Source: Enterobacter mori LMG 25706 (GTDB lineage Bacteria > Pseudomonadota > Gammaproteobacteria > Enterobacterales > Enterobacteriaceae). Taken from it: DNA of 64,000 nucleotides. Below, piece after piece: positions 8,832 to 18,005 of the stretch. Where the stretch lies: the NCBI RefSeq assembly GCF_000211415.1, contig NZ_GL890775.1:453253-517252 (forward strand). Direction: 5' to 3'. The notes under the pieces are model-generated. The model saw only the letters and a program-made list of their open reading frames with translations, did no database searches and was not told where the DNA came from. Positions within the stretch are counted from its first letter, which is position 1; every line of letters begins with the position of its first letter. Made by a program: the position numbers and the translations under genes.

Positions 8832-9110
8832 GTTTCATTTTCCTTTCAGTAATTGAAAGCATGGCCATTTTATCCAGGAAATGGCGATTAACTGTGAAGG
8901 AGATCACCGTTAACTGATCATTTCACAAATAATTAGTCGTTTTTGATGAATAACGCAGATCAAAATGCTGTTTTGTTGATGATGTGTTAATGTTGTGTTT
9001 GTTTGGTGTTTTCATTGCGCGAAAATAACCCATAAAATAACGCCTGGATTATTTTTGTGTCTATTTTGGGTGGGTTGATTTCTTTATTTGAAATTAATTT
9101 GAATAATTAT
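8832..9110. promoter_or_regulatory. AT-rich gap between kdpE end and speFL, with presumed speFL-speF promoter
   Basis: 279 bases, markedly AT-rich compared with the flanking genes. It must contain the speFL-speF-potE promoter on the minus strand. I see no further ORF with a ribosome site. A perfect palindrome TTTGAATAATTATTCAAA (9099-9116) spans the end of kdpE and may act as its 3' hairpin. The AT-richness would suit H-NS-type silencing, which is inference only. Confidence 0.5.
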
Positions 9111-9788
9111 TCAAATCATAAACCGATAACCGATACCGGTTTCAGTTAATAAATGGCGAGGACGCGCGGGGTCAACTTCAAGTTTTTGACGAAGGTGTCC
9201 CATATAAATGCGTAAATAGTGACTATGCTCGACGGCATTGGGTCCCCAGACCTGGCTTAACAGCTGGCGCTGAGTCAGCACCTTGCCATGATTGTTAAGC
9301 AAAACGGCAAGCAGACGGAACTCGATAGGCGTGAGGTGGATCTCTTCTTCAGCCCGGGTGATGCGCCGAGCGGCAAGATCGACCTGAATGTCGCCGAAGG
9401 TATACACCGGGTCGGAAGGCGTCGTTGCACTATGACGACGCAATGCGACGCGAAGCCGGGCCTGCAGCTCACCAATGCCAAAGGGCTTGACAAGATAGTC
9501 GTCTGCACCTGCATCCAGCGCGGCGATTTTATCCGCTTCTTCCGTTCGCGCAGAAAGAACCAGAATCGGCATTTGGCTCCACTGACGAACCTCACGGATA
9601 AAATCGATGCCATCCCCGTCCGGTAGCCCCAAATCGAGGATCGCCAGGTCCGGCTTGCGCGTCGCGGCCTCAATTAACCCCCGTTGAAGCGTACCGGCTT
9701 CATGAACGCGCAGGCCGTCGGCTTCCAGCGCGGTGCGCAGAAAACGGCTTATGGCGAGCTCATCTTCAACAATCAGGACGTTAATCAC
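9111..9788 (-). CDS. kdpE: KdpE, response regulator of the kdp operon
   Basis: 225-residue OmpR/PhoB-type regulator that activates kdpFABC when potassium is limiting or osmolarity is high. The receiver domain has the acidic pair near residues 8-9, phospho-acceptor Asp52 in ILDLGLPDGDG, and Lys in KPFGIGE. The winged-helix DNA-binding domain follows from about 125 (LTPIEFRLLAVLL to GIGYRF). The start is GTG at 9788-9786, overlapping the kdpD stop (GTGA), so it is translationally coupled to the sensor gene. Confidence 0.97.
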   Translation of the reverse strand: MINVLIVEDELAISRFLRTALEADGLRVHEAGTLQRGLIEAATRKPDLAILDLGLPDGDGIDFIREVRQWSQMPILVLSARTEEADKIAALDAGADDYLVKPFGIGELQARLRVALRRHSATTPSDPVYTFGDIQVDLAARRITRAEEEIHLTPIEFRLLAVLLNNHGKVLTQRQLLSQVWGPNAVEHSHYLRIYMGHLRQKLEVDPARPRHLLTETGIGYRFMI

Positions 9789-12472
9789 AAATCCTCTGGT
9801 AATTCATCAAGTTCTGGTGGGGTATCAAGTGGAAGTGTAACACAAAAATGTGCGCCGCCTTCCGGACGGTGCTCTGCCGAAATGGTGCCGCCATGCACGT
9901 CAATAATCGCTTCGCAAATAGCGAGACCCAGCCCAACGCCGGGGATCGCAGATTCCTTATTACCGCGCGAAAATTTTTCGAAAATGGCCTTTTCCTGCCC
10001 GACCGGAATACCCGGCCCGGTATCCCAGACTTCCAGCTGCAGCGTTTGTGCGTTCACCGTGGCATTAATGCCAATCTGTGCTTTCGCCCCCGCATATTTA
10101 GCGGCATTTTCGAGCAGGTTAATCAACACACGCTCGAACAGGGGGCCATCAACGTGAATTAGCGTCAGGGGTTCAGGCATGTTCAATGCGATATGGCGAC
10201 CGCCCAGGCCGGGCTCCAGCATTTTCAGCGAGCTCCCGACGACCTCTTCCAGCGTGAGCCACTCTTTTTTGAGGTTAAACCCGCCAGACTGGATGCGCGC
10301 CATATCCAGCAGGTTATTCACCAGCCGCGTCGTATTCAGCACATGCTGACGGATTTCGCTGGCCTGCATCGCATGTTTTGAACCTTCTGCAGCCAGGTCC
10401 AGCGTCAGGATCTCCGACTGACCAAACAGAACGGTGAGTGGAGTGCGTAGATCGTGAGAGAGCGCCGCCAGTAATGAATTTCGGATGCTTTCGCGCTCGC
10501 TTGCCAGCCGCGCCTGCTCTTCGCTGGCGGTGAGTGCCAGCCGTTCGAGCGCGCTGGCGACAAGCAGGGTGAAGGTTTCCAGTAAACGTTGCTGTTCGGG
10601 GATCATCAGCTGGCGCAGGTTGGTTGGCTCAACGATAACCAGCCCCTGATTTTTATCCGCACTGCGTAGCGGCAGGATCTGATAAGGCACGCCTGGCAAA
10701 GTGTCCGTTCCTGCGCCTGCGGGCAGCCCTTTATCAAAACTCCAGCGCGCGATGGCTTCATCCCAGGGCGTCATGCCGGAGGCGGAGGTGAGCGGACGAA
10801 GGTTGCCATGCTCGTCCGGGAGCAAGATAAGATTACTGGCGTTAAACGTAGAGCGAATAAATTGCTCGCTGGTCTGGACAATATCCAGCGGCGTGCGGCC
10901 GACTGCCAGCGATTTGGACATCTCATAGAGATGGCGCGTACGCTGCTCGCGATAGCGTGCAATACGCGCCTGATAGCGAACGCCCGCCGTCAGGTTACCA
11001 ATAACCAGCCCGACGGTGAGCATCACGCCAAAGGTGAGAATGTACTGCACGTCGGACACGGCAAGCGTTCCGCGCGGGGCAATGAAGAAAAGATCGAAGC
11101 TGACAACGTTGATGACCGTCGCCAGTACGGACGGCCAGCGTCCGTAGAAGAGCGCCACCACCACCACGCCGAGCAGGTAAATCATCACCAGGTTGGCGGC
11201 GTCAAAGGCGATCAGCCACTGGCTGGCAATCACGGTAATCAGGGCGCAGAGCACGACGGCGACAAGGCAGCCGCGGATCTGGATCCGCCATTTATCACCA
11301 AAGGCGCGGGCATCCGGCGCACGGTTGGGCAGGGGCGTGGGCTTGTCATCCAGCGCCACGATCACCAGATCCAGGTCCGGCGCGCGGCGGGCCAGCTTAT
11401 CGGCGAAGGATTCACGGCTGAACCAGCGGCGGTGTTGGCGACGACCAATGACAATTTTTCCCAGGTTATGCTCGCGCGCGTAGCGCAGGATGGCTTTATC
11501 TTCCTGAGGATCGGAAAGGGTGGCGGTTTCGGCACCCAGCTCCTGCGCCAGCCGCAGCGAGCTGAGGATGGCGCGACGCTGATGTTCCGGCAGAGCATGC
11601 AGCTGCGGCGTTTCGACATACACCGCATGCCAGACGCTGCCAAATTTCGCTGCAAGGCGCGCGGCGGTGCGGATCAGTTTCTCATTGCCGCTACCGTGCC
11701 CGATGCACAGCAGAATGGCGCCGCGGGTGTGCCAGACGCGTTCTTGCCCCTGCAGGTCGCGCCAGGCGCGCATCTGGTCGTCAACGCGGTCGGCGGTACG
11801 GCGCAGGGCCAGCTCGCGCAGGGCAATCAGGTTGCCTTTGCGGAAGAAATGTTCGATGGCGCGTTCGGCCTGACCGGCAATGTAGACTTTGCCCTCGTGC
11901 AGGCGCTGGCGCAGGTCGTCCGGCGGCAGATCGACCAGCACCACCTCATCGGCGGAGTCAAAGAAGGGATCGGGCACTGTCTCTCGCACCTGAATGCCGG
12001 TAACGCCGCTCACCACGTCGTTCAGGCTCTCCAGATGCTGGACGTTAACGGTGGTGAACACGTCGATGCCGGCTTCCAGCAACTCTTCCACGTCCTGCCA
12101 GCGTTTCGGATGACGCGAGCCTGGCGCATTGCTGTGTGCCAGTTCGTCCATCAGGATAAGTGCAGGACGGCGGGCGAGGGCGGCATCGAGATCGAACTCC
12201 GTGACCAGCCGTCCACGATGGCTTATACGTCGTGGCGGCTGTGTGGCAAGTCCTTTCAACAGCGCCGCGGTCTCTTTACGGCCATGAGTTTCCACCACGC
12301 CGATGAGAATATCGAGCCCCTGCGCCCGAAGCCGCTGGGCTTCCGTCAGCATGGCGAAGGTTTTCCCGACGCCTGCGCAGGCGCCAAAGAAAATTTTCAA
12401 TTTGCCGCGATGGGCTTCAGCCGTCTGTTCTAGCAGCCTGTCCGGATCCGGGCGCATGGGCTCGTCGGTCAT
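9785..12472 (-). CDS. kdpD: KdpD, sensor histidine kinase for potassium and turgor
   Basis: 895 residues (E. coli 894). The N-terminal KdpD domain has a Walker A sequence GACAGVGKT at 30-38. A universal-stress-protein-like domain (about 250-375) follows, then four closely spaced membrane helices (about 400-500), a GAF-like region, the dimerisation/phosphoacceptor helix AALSHDLRTPL with its His near residue 674, and an HATPase domain with NLLENAAKYA and GVGLGLAICEAI. It phosphorylates KdpE. It starts directly after the kdpC stop codon and overlaps kdpE, so kdpFABCDE is probably read as one long transcript. Confidence 0.97.
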   Translation of the reverse strand: MTDEPMRPDPDRLLEQTAEAHRGKLKIFFGACAGVGKTFAMLTEAQRLRAQGLDILIGVVETHGRKETAALLKGLATQPPRRISHRGRLVTEFDLDAALARRPALILMDELAHSNAPGSRHPKRWQDVEELLEAGIDVFTTVNVQHLESLNDVVSGVTGIQVRETVPDPFFDSADEVVLVDLPPDDLRQRLHEGKVYIAGQAERAIEHFFRKGNLIALRELALRRTADRVDDQMRAWRDLQGQERVWHTRGAILLCIGHGSGNEKLIRTAARLAAKFGSVWHAVYVETPQLHALPEHQRRAILSSLRLAQELGAETATLSDPQEDKAILRYAREHNLGKIVIGRRQHRRWFSRESFADKLARRAPDLDLVIVALDDKPTPLPNRAPDARAFGDKWRIQIRGCLVAVVLCALITVIASQWLIAFDAANLVMIYLLGVVVVALFYGRWPSVLATVINVVSFDLFFIAPRGTLAVSDVQYILTFGVMLTVGLVIGNLTAGVRYQARIARYREQRTRHLYEMSKSLAVGRTPLDIVQTSEQFIRSTFNASNLILLPDEHGNLRPLTSASGMTPWDEAIARWSFDKGLPAGAGTDTLPGVPYQILPLRSADKNQGLVIVEPTNLRQLMIPEQQRLLETFTLLVASALERLALTASEEQARLASERESIRNSLLAALSHDLRTPLTVLFGQSEILTLDLAAEGSKHAMQASEIRQHVLNTTRLVNNLLDMARIQSGGFNLKKEWLTLEEVVGSSLKMLEPGLGGRHIALNMPEPLTLIHVDGPLFERVLINLLENAAKYAGAKAQIGINATVNAQTLQLEVWDTGPGIPVGQEKAIFEKFSRGNKESAIPGVGLGLAICEAIIDVHGGTISAEHRPEGGAHFCVTLPLDTPPELDELPEDL

Positions 12473-13048
12473 TTAGTTTTTCCTTAGCGCGTCCAGCGCC
12501 AGATTCAGCTCAACAATATTCACTACCGGCATGCCGATGAAGCTGACCAGCGGCTTTTGCGTATGCTCAGCGACCAGCTGGCTCACCTGCTCAATGGTCA
12601 ACTGACGGGCCGCAGCGACGCGCGGAATTTGCCATGCCCCCGCCTGTGGCGTCAGGCTGTAGTCCAGCCCGCTGGCTGAGGTGGTGACCAGCTCTACGGG
12701 AACGTCACGGCTAGCCTGCGGGTTGGCGGCGCGCAGGGCGGCAACGCGTTCTGCAACGGCTTTATCCAGCTCCGGGTTGCTGCCCGCCAGGTTGCTGCCG
12801 CCGGATGCCATCGGATTATACGGGCTTTCCGCGGTGGCGGAAGGGCGGCCCTGGAAGTAGCGCGCGTCCGTAAAGTTCTGACCAATCAGCCGTGAACCGC
12901 GGGATTCTCCGTTCTGGATAATCTGTGAGCCGTTAGCCTGCTCGGCAAACCACCACTGACCCAGCGCGGTGGTCGCCAGCGGGTAAAGCCCGCCGGTAAT
13001 AAGAGACAGCAGAATAAATAACAGTATAGCGGGACGTAACATCGTCAT
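12473..13048 (-). CDS. kdpC: KdpC, small subunit of the K+-transporting ATPase
   Basis: 191 residues from the preferred ATG at 13048. One N-terminal membrane helix ([21 protein letters not shown]) is followed by a periplasmic domain with the conserved GRPSATAE and SGGSNLA segments. KdpC sits beside KdpA and stabilises the K+-bound complex. An in-frame GTG nine bases upstream overlaps the AAAGG ribosome site and would place it too close, so the ATG beginning MTMLRPA was chosen; a third start two codons later is also possible. It lies 12 bases after kdpB. Confidence 0.95.
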   Translation of the reverse strand: MTMLRPAILLFILLSLITGGLYPLATTALGQWWFAEQANGSQIIQNGESRGSRLIGQNFTDARYFQGRPSATAESPYNPMASGGSNLAGSNPELDKAVAERVAALRAANPQASRDVPVELVTTSASGLDYSLTPQAGAWQIPRVAAARQLTIEQVSQLVAEHTQKPLVSFIGMPVVNIVELNLALDALRKN

Positions 13049-13060
13049 TTGATTCACCTT

Positions 13061-15109
13061 TTAGACCAGCCCGAACAGCGTCAGGAGCACGTCGATAACC
13101 TTAATACCAATAAAGGGCACAACCAGCCCGCCCAGACCGTAAATCCACAGGTTGCGGCGCAGCATGGCGGCGGCCGTCAGCGGTTTATAGCTCACCCCTT
13201 TCAACGCCAGCGGAATAAGAAAGACAATGATCAGGGCGTTAAAGATAACTGCACTGAGAATGGCCGATGCCGGGGAGTGCAGGTGCATCACGTTCAGCGC
13301 ATTCAACTGTGGATAGGTTGCCGCAAACGCCGCCGGAATGATGGCGAAATACTTCGCCACGTCGTTGGCGATGCTGAACGTGGTCAGTGAACCCCGCGTC
13401 ATCAGCATCTGTTTCCCGATGTGCACTACCTCAATCAGCTTGGTCGGGTTAGAGTCGAGGTCAACCATGTTGCCCGCCTCTTTTGCCGCCTGCGTGCCGG
13501 AATTCATTGCCACCGCCACGTCGGCCTGCGCCAGGGCAGGGGCATCGTTGGTGCCGTCCCCGGTCATCGCGACCAGACGGCCCTCAGCCTGATACTGGCG
13601 GATCAGCGCCAGCTTCGCTTCCGGCGTCGCTTCAGAAAGAAAATCATCCACGCCCGCTTCGGCGGCAATGGCGGCAGCGGTCAGGCGGTTATCCCCGGTG
13701 ATCATCACCGTTTTGATGCCCATTTTGCGCAGCTGTGCAAAACGCTCCTTGATGCCGCCCTTAACGATATCCTTCAGGGCAATCACGCCCAGCACGTTCG
13801 AGCCTTCCGCCACCACCAGCGGCGTGGCTCCCTGTCGGGCGACACTTTCGACCAGTTTGTCTACTTCAGGCGGGAAGTGACCGTTGTTGGCTTCGATATG
13901 GCGACGAATGGCGTCAACGGAGCCTTTACGTATCATTCGGTCCTGAATATTAATCCCACTCATGCGGGTCTGCGCGGTGAAGGGGACGAAAGTGGCATGC
14001 AGGCTTTGCACGTCACGCTGGCGCAGGTTGAAACGCTGCTTAGCCAGAATCACGATGCTGCGACCTTCCGGCGTTTCATCGGCCAGAGAGGAGAGCTGCG
14101 CGGCATCCGCGAGCGTTTTTTCATCCACGCCCGGTGCGGGCAAGAAATCAGAGGCCTGGCGGTTGCCGAGGGTGATGGTCCCGGTTTTATCCAGCAGCAG
14201 TACGTCGACGTCACCGGCGGCTTCAACGGCGCGTCCGCTGGTGGCGATGACGTTCGCGCCCAGCATACGGCTCATCCCGGCGACACCGATAGCGGACAGC
14301 AATCCGCCAATGGTGGTTGGGATCAGGCATACCAGCAGCGCCACCAGTACGGTGATGCTGACCGCCGTGCCGCCATAGGCGGAGAACGGCCACAGCGTCG
14401 CGGTTGCCAGCAGGAAAACGATAGTCAGGGCGACCAGCAGAATGGTCAGGGCAATCTCGTTCGGCGTTTTGCGACGCTGCGCGCCCTCCACCATGGCGAT
14501 CATCCGGTCAAGGAATGTTTCGCCCGGGTTAACGCTGCACTGGATCACCAGCCAGTCGGAGAGAATGCGCGTCCCGCCCGTGACTGATGCGAAGTCACCG
14601 CCAGACTCACGAATAACCGGCGCGGATTCCCCGGTGATGGCGCTTTCGTCAACCGATGCGCCGCCTTCAATGACTTCCCCGTCGCACGGGATGATGTCAC
14701 CGGCCTCGACCAGCACCACGTCGCCTTTACGCAGTTCATCTGCCGGAACGTGGTCCATCTGTGCGCCGTGTTTGGGTTCACGTAATTTGCGCGCGAAGGC
14801 GGTTTTTTTGACCCCTTTCAGGCTGTTAGCCTGTGCTTTACTGCGCCCTTCCGCCAGCGCCTCTGCGAAGTTGGCAAACAGCACGGTAAACCACAGCCAC
14901 AGGCTGATGGCACCGGTAAAGAGTGCATTACCCGGAAGATGCCCCGTACCCATCGCAACTGCCAGCGCGGTGGTGAGTAAACTCCCTATCCAGACGATAA
15001 ACATCACCGGGTTGTGCCACTGCACGCGTGGGCTCAGTTTTTTCACCGCATCCATGAGGGCCTGACGAACTAACGTCGGTTCGAGCAGGGCCAGTTGTTT
15101 ACGACTCAT
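13061..15109 (-). CDS. kdpB: KdpB, P-type ATPase catalytic subunit
   Basis: 682 residues, the same as E. coli. ATP hydrolysis here drives K+ uptake through KdpA. The phosphorylation site DKTGTIT gives Asp307. The actuator-domain TGES (159-162) includes Ser162, whose phosphorylation inhibits E. coli KdpFABC at high potassium. The hinge sequences [12 protein letters not shown] and the nucleotide-binding Lys region are also present. Seven membrane helices are expected. It lies between kdpA (18 bases upstream) and kdpC in the usual order. Confidence 0.98.
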   Translation of the reverse strand: MSRKQLALLEPTLVRQALMDAVKKLSPRVQWHNPVMFIVWIGSLLTTALAVAMGTGHLPGNALFTGAISLWLWFTVLFANFAEALAEGRSKAQANSLKGVKKTAFARKLREPKHGAQMDHVPADELRKGDVVLVEAGDIIPCDGEVIEGGASVDESAITGESAPVIRESGGDFASVTGGTRILSDWLVIQCSVNPGETFLDRMIAMVEGAQRRKTPNEIALTILLVALTIVFLLATATLWPFSAYGGTAVSITVLVALLVCLIPTTIGGLLSAIGVAGMSRMLGANVIATSGRAVEAAGDVDVLLLDKTGTITLGNRQASDFLPAPGVDEKTLADAAQLSSLADETPEGRSIVILAKQRFNLRQRDVQSLHATFVPFTAQTRMSGINIQDRMIRKGSVDAIRRHIEANNGHFPPEVDKLVESVARQGATPLVVAEGSNVLGVIALKDIVKGGIKERFAQLRKMGIKTVMITGDNRLTAAAIAAEAGVDDFLSEATPEAKLALIRQYQAEGRLVAMTGDGTNDAPALAQADVAVAMNSGTQAAKEAGNMVDLDSNPTKLIEVVHIGKQMLMTRGSLTTFSIANDVAKYFAIIPAAFAATYPQLNALNVMHLHSPASAILSAVIFNALIIVFLIPLALKGVSYKPLTAAAMLRRNLWIYGLGGLVVPFIGIKVIDVLLTLFGLV

Positions 15110-15127
15110 GACAAATTCTCCGCAAAA

Positions 15128-16807
15128 TCAGCGTAAAGAGAGGGTTTCCGCGACCGGGCCTAACGCGAGGGCGGGGATAAAGGTCAGGGCACCGACCAGC
15201 AGTACGGTGCCAATCAGCAGGCCGATAAACAGCGCGCCGTGTGTCGGTAACGTACCGGTGGTGGTCGGTTGGATTTTTTTGCTCACCAGCGCTCCCGCGA
15301 TCGCCATCACTGGCACAATCACGCCGAAACGCCCCACGAACATGCAAAACGCCAGCAGACAGTTCCAGAACGGTGAGTTAGCGCTTAAGCCTGCAAAGGC
15401 GCTGCCGTTGTTGTTGGCGGCAGACGAGACGGCATAAAGCACTTCGCTAAAACCGTGAATGCCTGGGTTAAAGATGCCGCTGCGTCCGGCGTCGGTCATC
15501 AGCGCCAGCGCGGTGCCGATCAGAACGAGGGCAGGGGTGACCAGAATCGCCAGGGCGGTTAATTTCATCTCGCGGACGTCGATTTTTTTTCCCAGATATT
15601 CCGGAGTACGGCCAATCATCAAACCGGCGATGAATACGGCGAGCAGAACGAACAGCAGCATGCCGTACAGCCCGGAGCCGACCCCGCCAAAGACCACTTC
15701 GCCAATTTGCATTAGCCACATTGGGATCATGCCGCCGAGTGCGGTAAAGGAGTCGTGCATGGCGTTAACCGCCCCGCACGACGCCGCCGTGGTGACCACC
15801 GCATACAGGCTGCTGGCGAGAATGCCAAAGCGGCTCTCTTTGCCTTCCATATTGATGTTGCTGTTGGCACCCAACTGCATGAAGTGGCTGTTACCGTTCC
15901 ATTCGGCCCACATCACCAGCGCCACGCAAACCACGAAGATTAGCGACATTGCCCACAGCAGGGTGCGCCCCTGACGGCGATCGTTAACCACATCGCCAAA
16001 GGCAAAACACAGCGCGGCGGGGATCAGGAAGATCGCCAGCATTTGCACCATGTTGGTCAGCGCCGTTGGGTTTTCAAAGGGATGCGATGAGTTGGCATCG
16101 AAGAACCCGCCGCCGTTAGTGCCAAGCATTTTAATCGCTTCCTGCGAGGCCACTGGCCCCATAGGCAGGAGTTCTTTTGCGCCTTCCAGTGAGGTATATG
16201 GGGCATAAGGCAGCACGTTTTGCAGGGATCCTTGCTGGATAAAGAACAGCGCAATCAACAGTGCCACAGGCACCAGCACCCACAGGGTTATGCGCGTCAG
16301 ATCGACCCAGGCATTGCCCAACGTGCCAATGTTCTGACGGGCAAATGCACGCGTCAGGGCGAAGATCACCGCTATCCCGCTTGCCGCAGAGAGGAAGTTT
16401 TGCACGGTTAAGCCAGCCATCTGACTGAAATAGCTGAGCGTGGTTTCACCGGCATAAGATTGCCAGTTCGTGTTGGTCACAAAGCTCACTGCTGTGTTCA
16501 GCGCCAGATGCCAGGACAGGCCCGGCAGCTGCTGCGGATTAAGCGGCAGGCTCCCCTGCAGCATCAGCATGGCGAAGAGAACAACCCGCCCGACGATATT
16601 TACCAGCAAAATGGCCATCAGATACTGACGCCAGTTCATCTCCCGATCGTCTATTCCCAGTACCCGCCAGATCCCTTTTTCAATGCTTCCCGTGCCCGGT
16701 AAGGCTACGTTGTTGATCAGCCGTGCCAGTCCTGTTCCCAATGGCCTGGCCAGTACGAACAACACCAGTAAAAAGCTGGCGATAAGCAAAAACGCCTGAG
16801 CAGCCAT
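15128..16807 (-). CDS. kdpA: KdpA, potassium-translocating channel-like subunit
   Basis: 559 residues (E. coli 557) with about 10 membrane helices. It belongs to the superfamily of K+ transporters and carries four degenerate pore loops, seen as Gly-rich segments such as [18 protein letters not shown] and [14 protein letters not shown]. Binds K+ with micromolar affinity. The ATG at 16807 shares one base with the kdpF stop (TGATG), so the two are translated together. Confidence 0.98.
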   Translation of the reverse strand: MAAQAFLLIASFLLVLFVLARPLGTGLARLINNVALPGTGSIEKGIWRVLGIDDREMNWRQYLMAILLVNIVGRVVLFAMLMLQGSLPLNPQQLPGLSWHLALNTAVSFVTNTNWQSYAGETTLSYFSQMAGLTVQNFLSAASGIAVIFALTRAFARQNIGTLGNAWVDLTRITLWVLVPVALLIALFFIQQGSLQNVLPYAPYTSLEGAKELLPMGPVASQEAIKMLGTNGGGFFDANSSHPFENPTALTNMVQMLAIFLIPAALCFAFGDVVNDRRQGRTLLWAMSLIFVVCVALVMWAEWNGNSHFMQLGANSNINMEGKESRFGILASSLYAVVTTAASCGAVNAMHDSFTALGGMIPMWLMQIGEVVFGGVGSGLYGMLLFVLLAVFIAGLMIGRTPEYLGKKIDVREMKLTALAILVTPALVLIGTALALMTDAGRSGIFNPGIHGFSEVLYAVSSAANNNGSAFAGLSANSPFWNCLLAFCMFVGRFGVIVPVMAIAGALVSKKIQPTTTGTLPTHGALFIGLLIGTVLLVGALTFIPALALGPVAETLSLR

Positions 16808-16896
16808 CAGAATGCCTCCGCATTAATCAGGGCGTAGACCAGATAACCCAATAACAGGAACACCAGCACAATGCCGGCAATCAAACCTGCACTCAC
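16807..16896 (-). CDS. kdpF: KdpF, 29-residue stabilising subunit of KdpFABC
   Basis: 29-codon ORF starting with GTG at 16896-16894 after a strong GGAGGTG ribosome site and ending TGA at 16809-16807. The peptide is a single membrane helix, with [21 protein letters not shown] at its C-terminal end, the same length as E. coli KdpF. It packs against KdpA and stabilises the complex in detergent. First gene of the operon. Confidence 0.95.
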   Translation of the reverse strand: MSAGLIAGIVLVFLLLGYLVYALINAEAF

Positions 16897-17205
16897 AATC
16901 CACCTCCGGGTGACATTTGTATTTGTGCTAAAGGTAGGATTTACGGCGCAAAGATTTCGCAAAAATCAGGCGGGAGGGTGTAAAAAAAGTATAAAAATGG
17001 AGATACCCACAATTTAACTATTGATAAGTAAATCGTTAACTTTTTTGTAACTTAATTACGGCGTGAATGTAAATATTCACTAAATGGATAAAAATAAGTG
17101 GTCGGATGAGTAGTAAAATTACAAACAAAGCGATATTATTTTAGCCAGGTCACAGATTTTGAATTTTCCGGATGACGTTTCCGGCCAACTATAGGGGAGA
17201 AAAAT
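16897..17205. promoter_or_regulatory. Divergent kdpF/ybfA promoter region with KdpE-type site
   Basis: 309 bases without a gene. On the minus strand 16997-16979 reads TTTTTATACTTTTTTTACA, which matches my memory of the KdpE-protected T-rich sequence upstream of E. coli kdpFABC. The kdpF core promoter should lie between this and the ribosome site at about 16900. The ybfA-proximal half is AT-rich with the imperfect repeat GTGAATGTAAATATTCAC (about 17063-17080). No small ORF was convincing. Confidence 0.65.
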
Positions 17206-17412
17206 ATGGATCTTTATAAAGAGTTTCCGGCTCATATCATTTTCATGCGTCGCACTTTCGCCGTAGTGGCTGGCGTGCTGGCACTGCCGGTAATGCTGTT
17301 CTGGAAAGATCGTGCACGTTTTTATAGCTACCTGCACCGCGTCTGGGCGAAAACCAGCGAGAAGCCGGTGTGGATGGATCAGGCCGAGAAAGCGACCTGC
17401 GATTTCTACTGA
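17206..17412 (+). CDS. ybfA: YbfA, small membrane-associated protein of unknown function
   Basis: 68-residue protein with one hydrophobic helix (about 13-32, [20 protein letters not shown]) and a soluble tail containing the conserved [18 protein letters not shown]. Length and tail match E. coli YbfA as I recall it. A GGGGAG ribosome site lies 5-10 bases before the ATG. It is divergent from kdpF. Function is not known. Confidence 0.88.
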   Translation: MDLYKEFPAHIIFMRRTFAVVAGVLALPVMLFWKDRARFYSYLHRVWAKTSEKPVWMDQAEKATCDFY

Positions 17413-17436
17413 TACGAAGTCTACACACAGCAATAA

Positions 17437-17469
17437 AAAAACCGCCTACATCAATGTGGCGGTTTTTTT
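17437..17469 (+). terminator. Rho-independent terminator after ybfA
   Basis: AAACCGCC and GGCGGTTT form the stem (with internal ACAT/ATGT pairing), followed by seven T. It starts about 25 bases after the ybfA stop and also has an A tract for the other direction. Confidence 0.9.
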
Positions 17470-17773
17470 GTCCCTCGGGATTCGCGGTCCGTTGGGTGGT
17501 CTTGCAGCCCCTACCCGGGATTTTTATCATACCCTCCTGCAAGCAGATGGCAATCCCTCGAAGCCTTTATAAAATCCTAATTTTATTTGAGTATCTTACC
17601 TTTGCAGCGGATGTTAATTATGATGCTGCGTCCCTTTCCGCCATCTCGCAAATGGGCATCGGTCCTGGGAAAGTTGTATTCACAGCCGTAAAGCAGCCCG
17701 CCTACCCGGGCTTGTGTCCACCGACTTATCACCGGTGGTGAACGGTGGAGCGGTTAGCTGCAGGGACCGCATA
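17470..17773. other. Junction region replacing the E. coli rhsC-ybgA segment
   Basis: About 300 bases without a recognised gene, between the ybfA terminator and a small ORF. It contains GC-rich inverted repeats, including GCCCGcctacCCGGGC-like pairing near 17696-17712 and CCACCG...CGGTGG with CACCGGTG inside (about 17718-17748). In K-12 this place holds rhsC and neighbouring genes plus ybgA. No transposase remnant was seen. Confidence 0.5.
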
Positions 17774-17881
17774 ATGAAACGCTATTTTTGCATTGCGTTC
17801 ATTGTCGCCAGCGTACTCGTTGTGAAAAGTGATGAACCGACCGTGTTTGTTGCATTTACCACGATAGCGCAGGACAAGTAG
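17774..17881 (+). CDS. Unrecognised 35-residue ORF with a hydrophobic N-terminus
   Basis: ATG at 17774 to TAG at 17879-17881, preceded by CAGGGA as a possible ribosome site and followed five bases later by a hairpin with a T tract. The peptide begins MKRYFCIAFIVASVLVV, a single membrane helix or signal-like segment, and continues KSDEPTVFVAFTT with a charged end. I do not recognise it. The shape (tiny, one hydrophobic helix, structured upstream RNA, own terminator) resembles small membrane proteins and type I toxins, but no family assignment is justified. It could also be a chance frame. Confidence 0.45.
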   Translation: MKRYFCIAFIVASVLVVKSDEPTVFVAFTTIAQDK

Positions 17882-17885
17882 CGTT

Positions 17886-17905
17886 AAGGCCGCCCCGCCT
17901 TTTTT
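17886..17905 (+). terminator. Short terminator upstream of phr
   Basis: AAGGC, a CGCCCC loop, then GCCTT running into six T. It follows the small ORF at 17774-17881 and isolates phr from upstream transcription. Confidence 0.7.
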
Positions 17906-18005
17906 ATTTCATCCCGTCTACACTTCATGGCAAAGTAGTTCAATGCATGCTTTTTCCTTTTACGGCATGCCCTTACGGACATAATGGACAATTGCCTGGA
18001 GTTTT

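Noticed and set aside
10808-12433. Open frame of over 500 codons antisense to kdpD on the plus strand
   Set aside because: It lies entirely opposite a complete, motif-rich KdpD. GC-rich coding sequence often leaves long stop-free antisense frames; the translation has no recognisable domain.
17206-18005. rhs element or insertion sequence remnant at the ybfA-phr junction
   Set aside because: No YD-repeat, transposase fragment or terminal inverted repeat with target duplication was seen; only hairpins and one small ORF.
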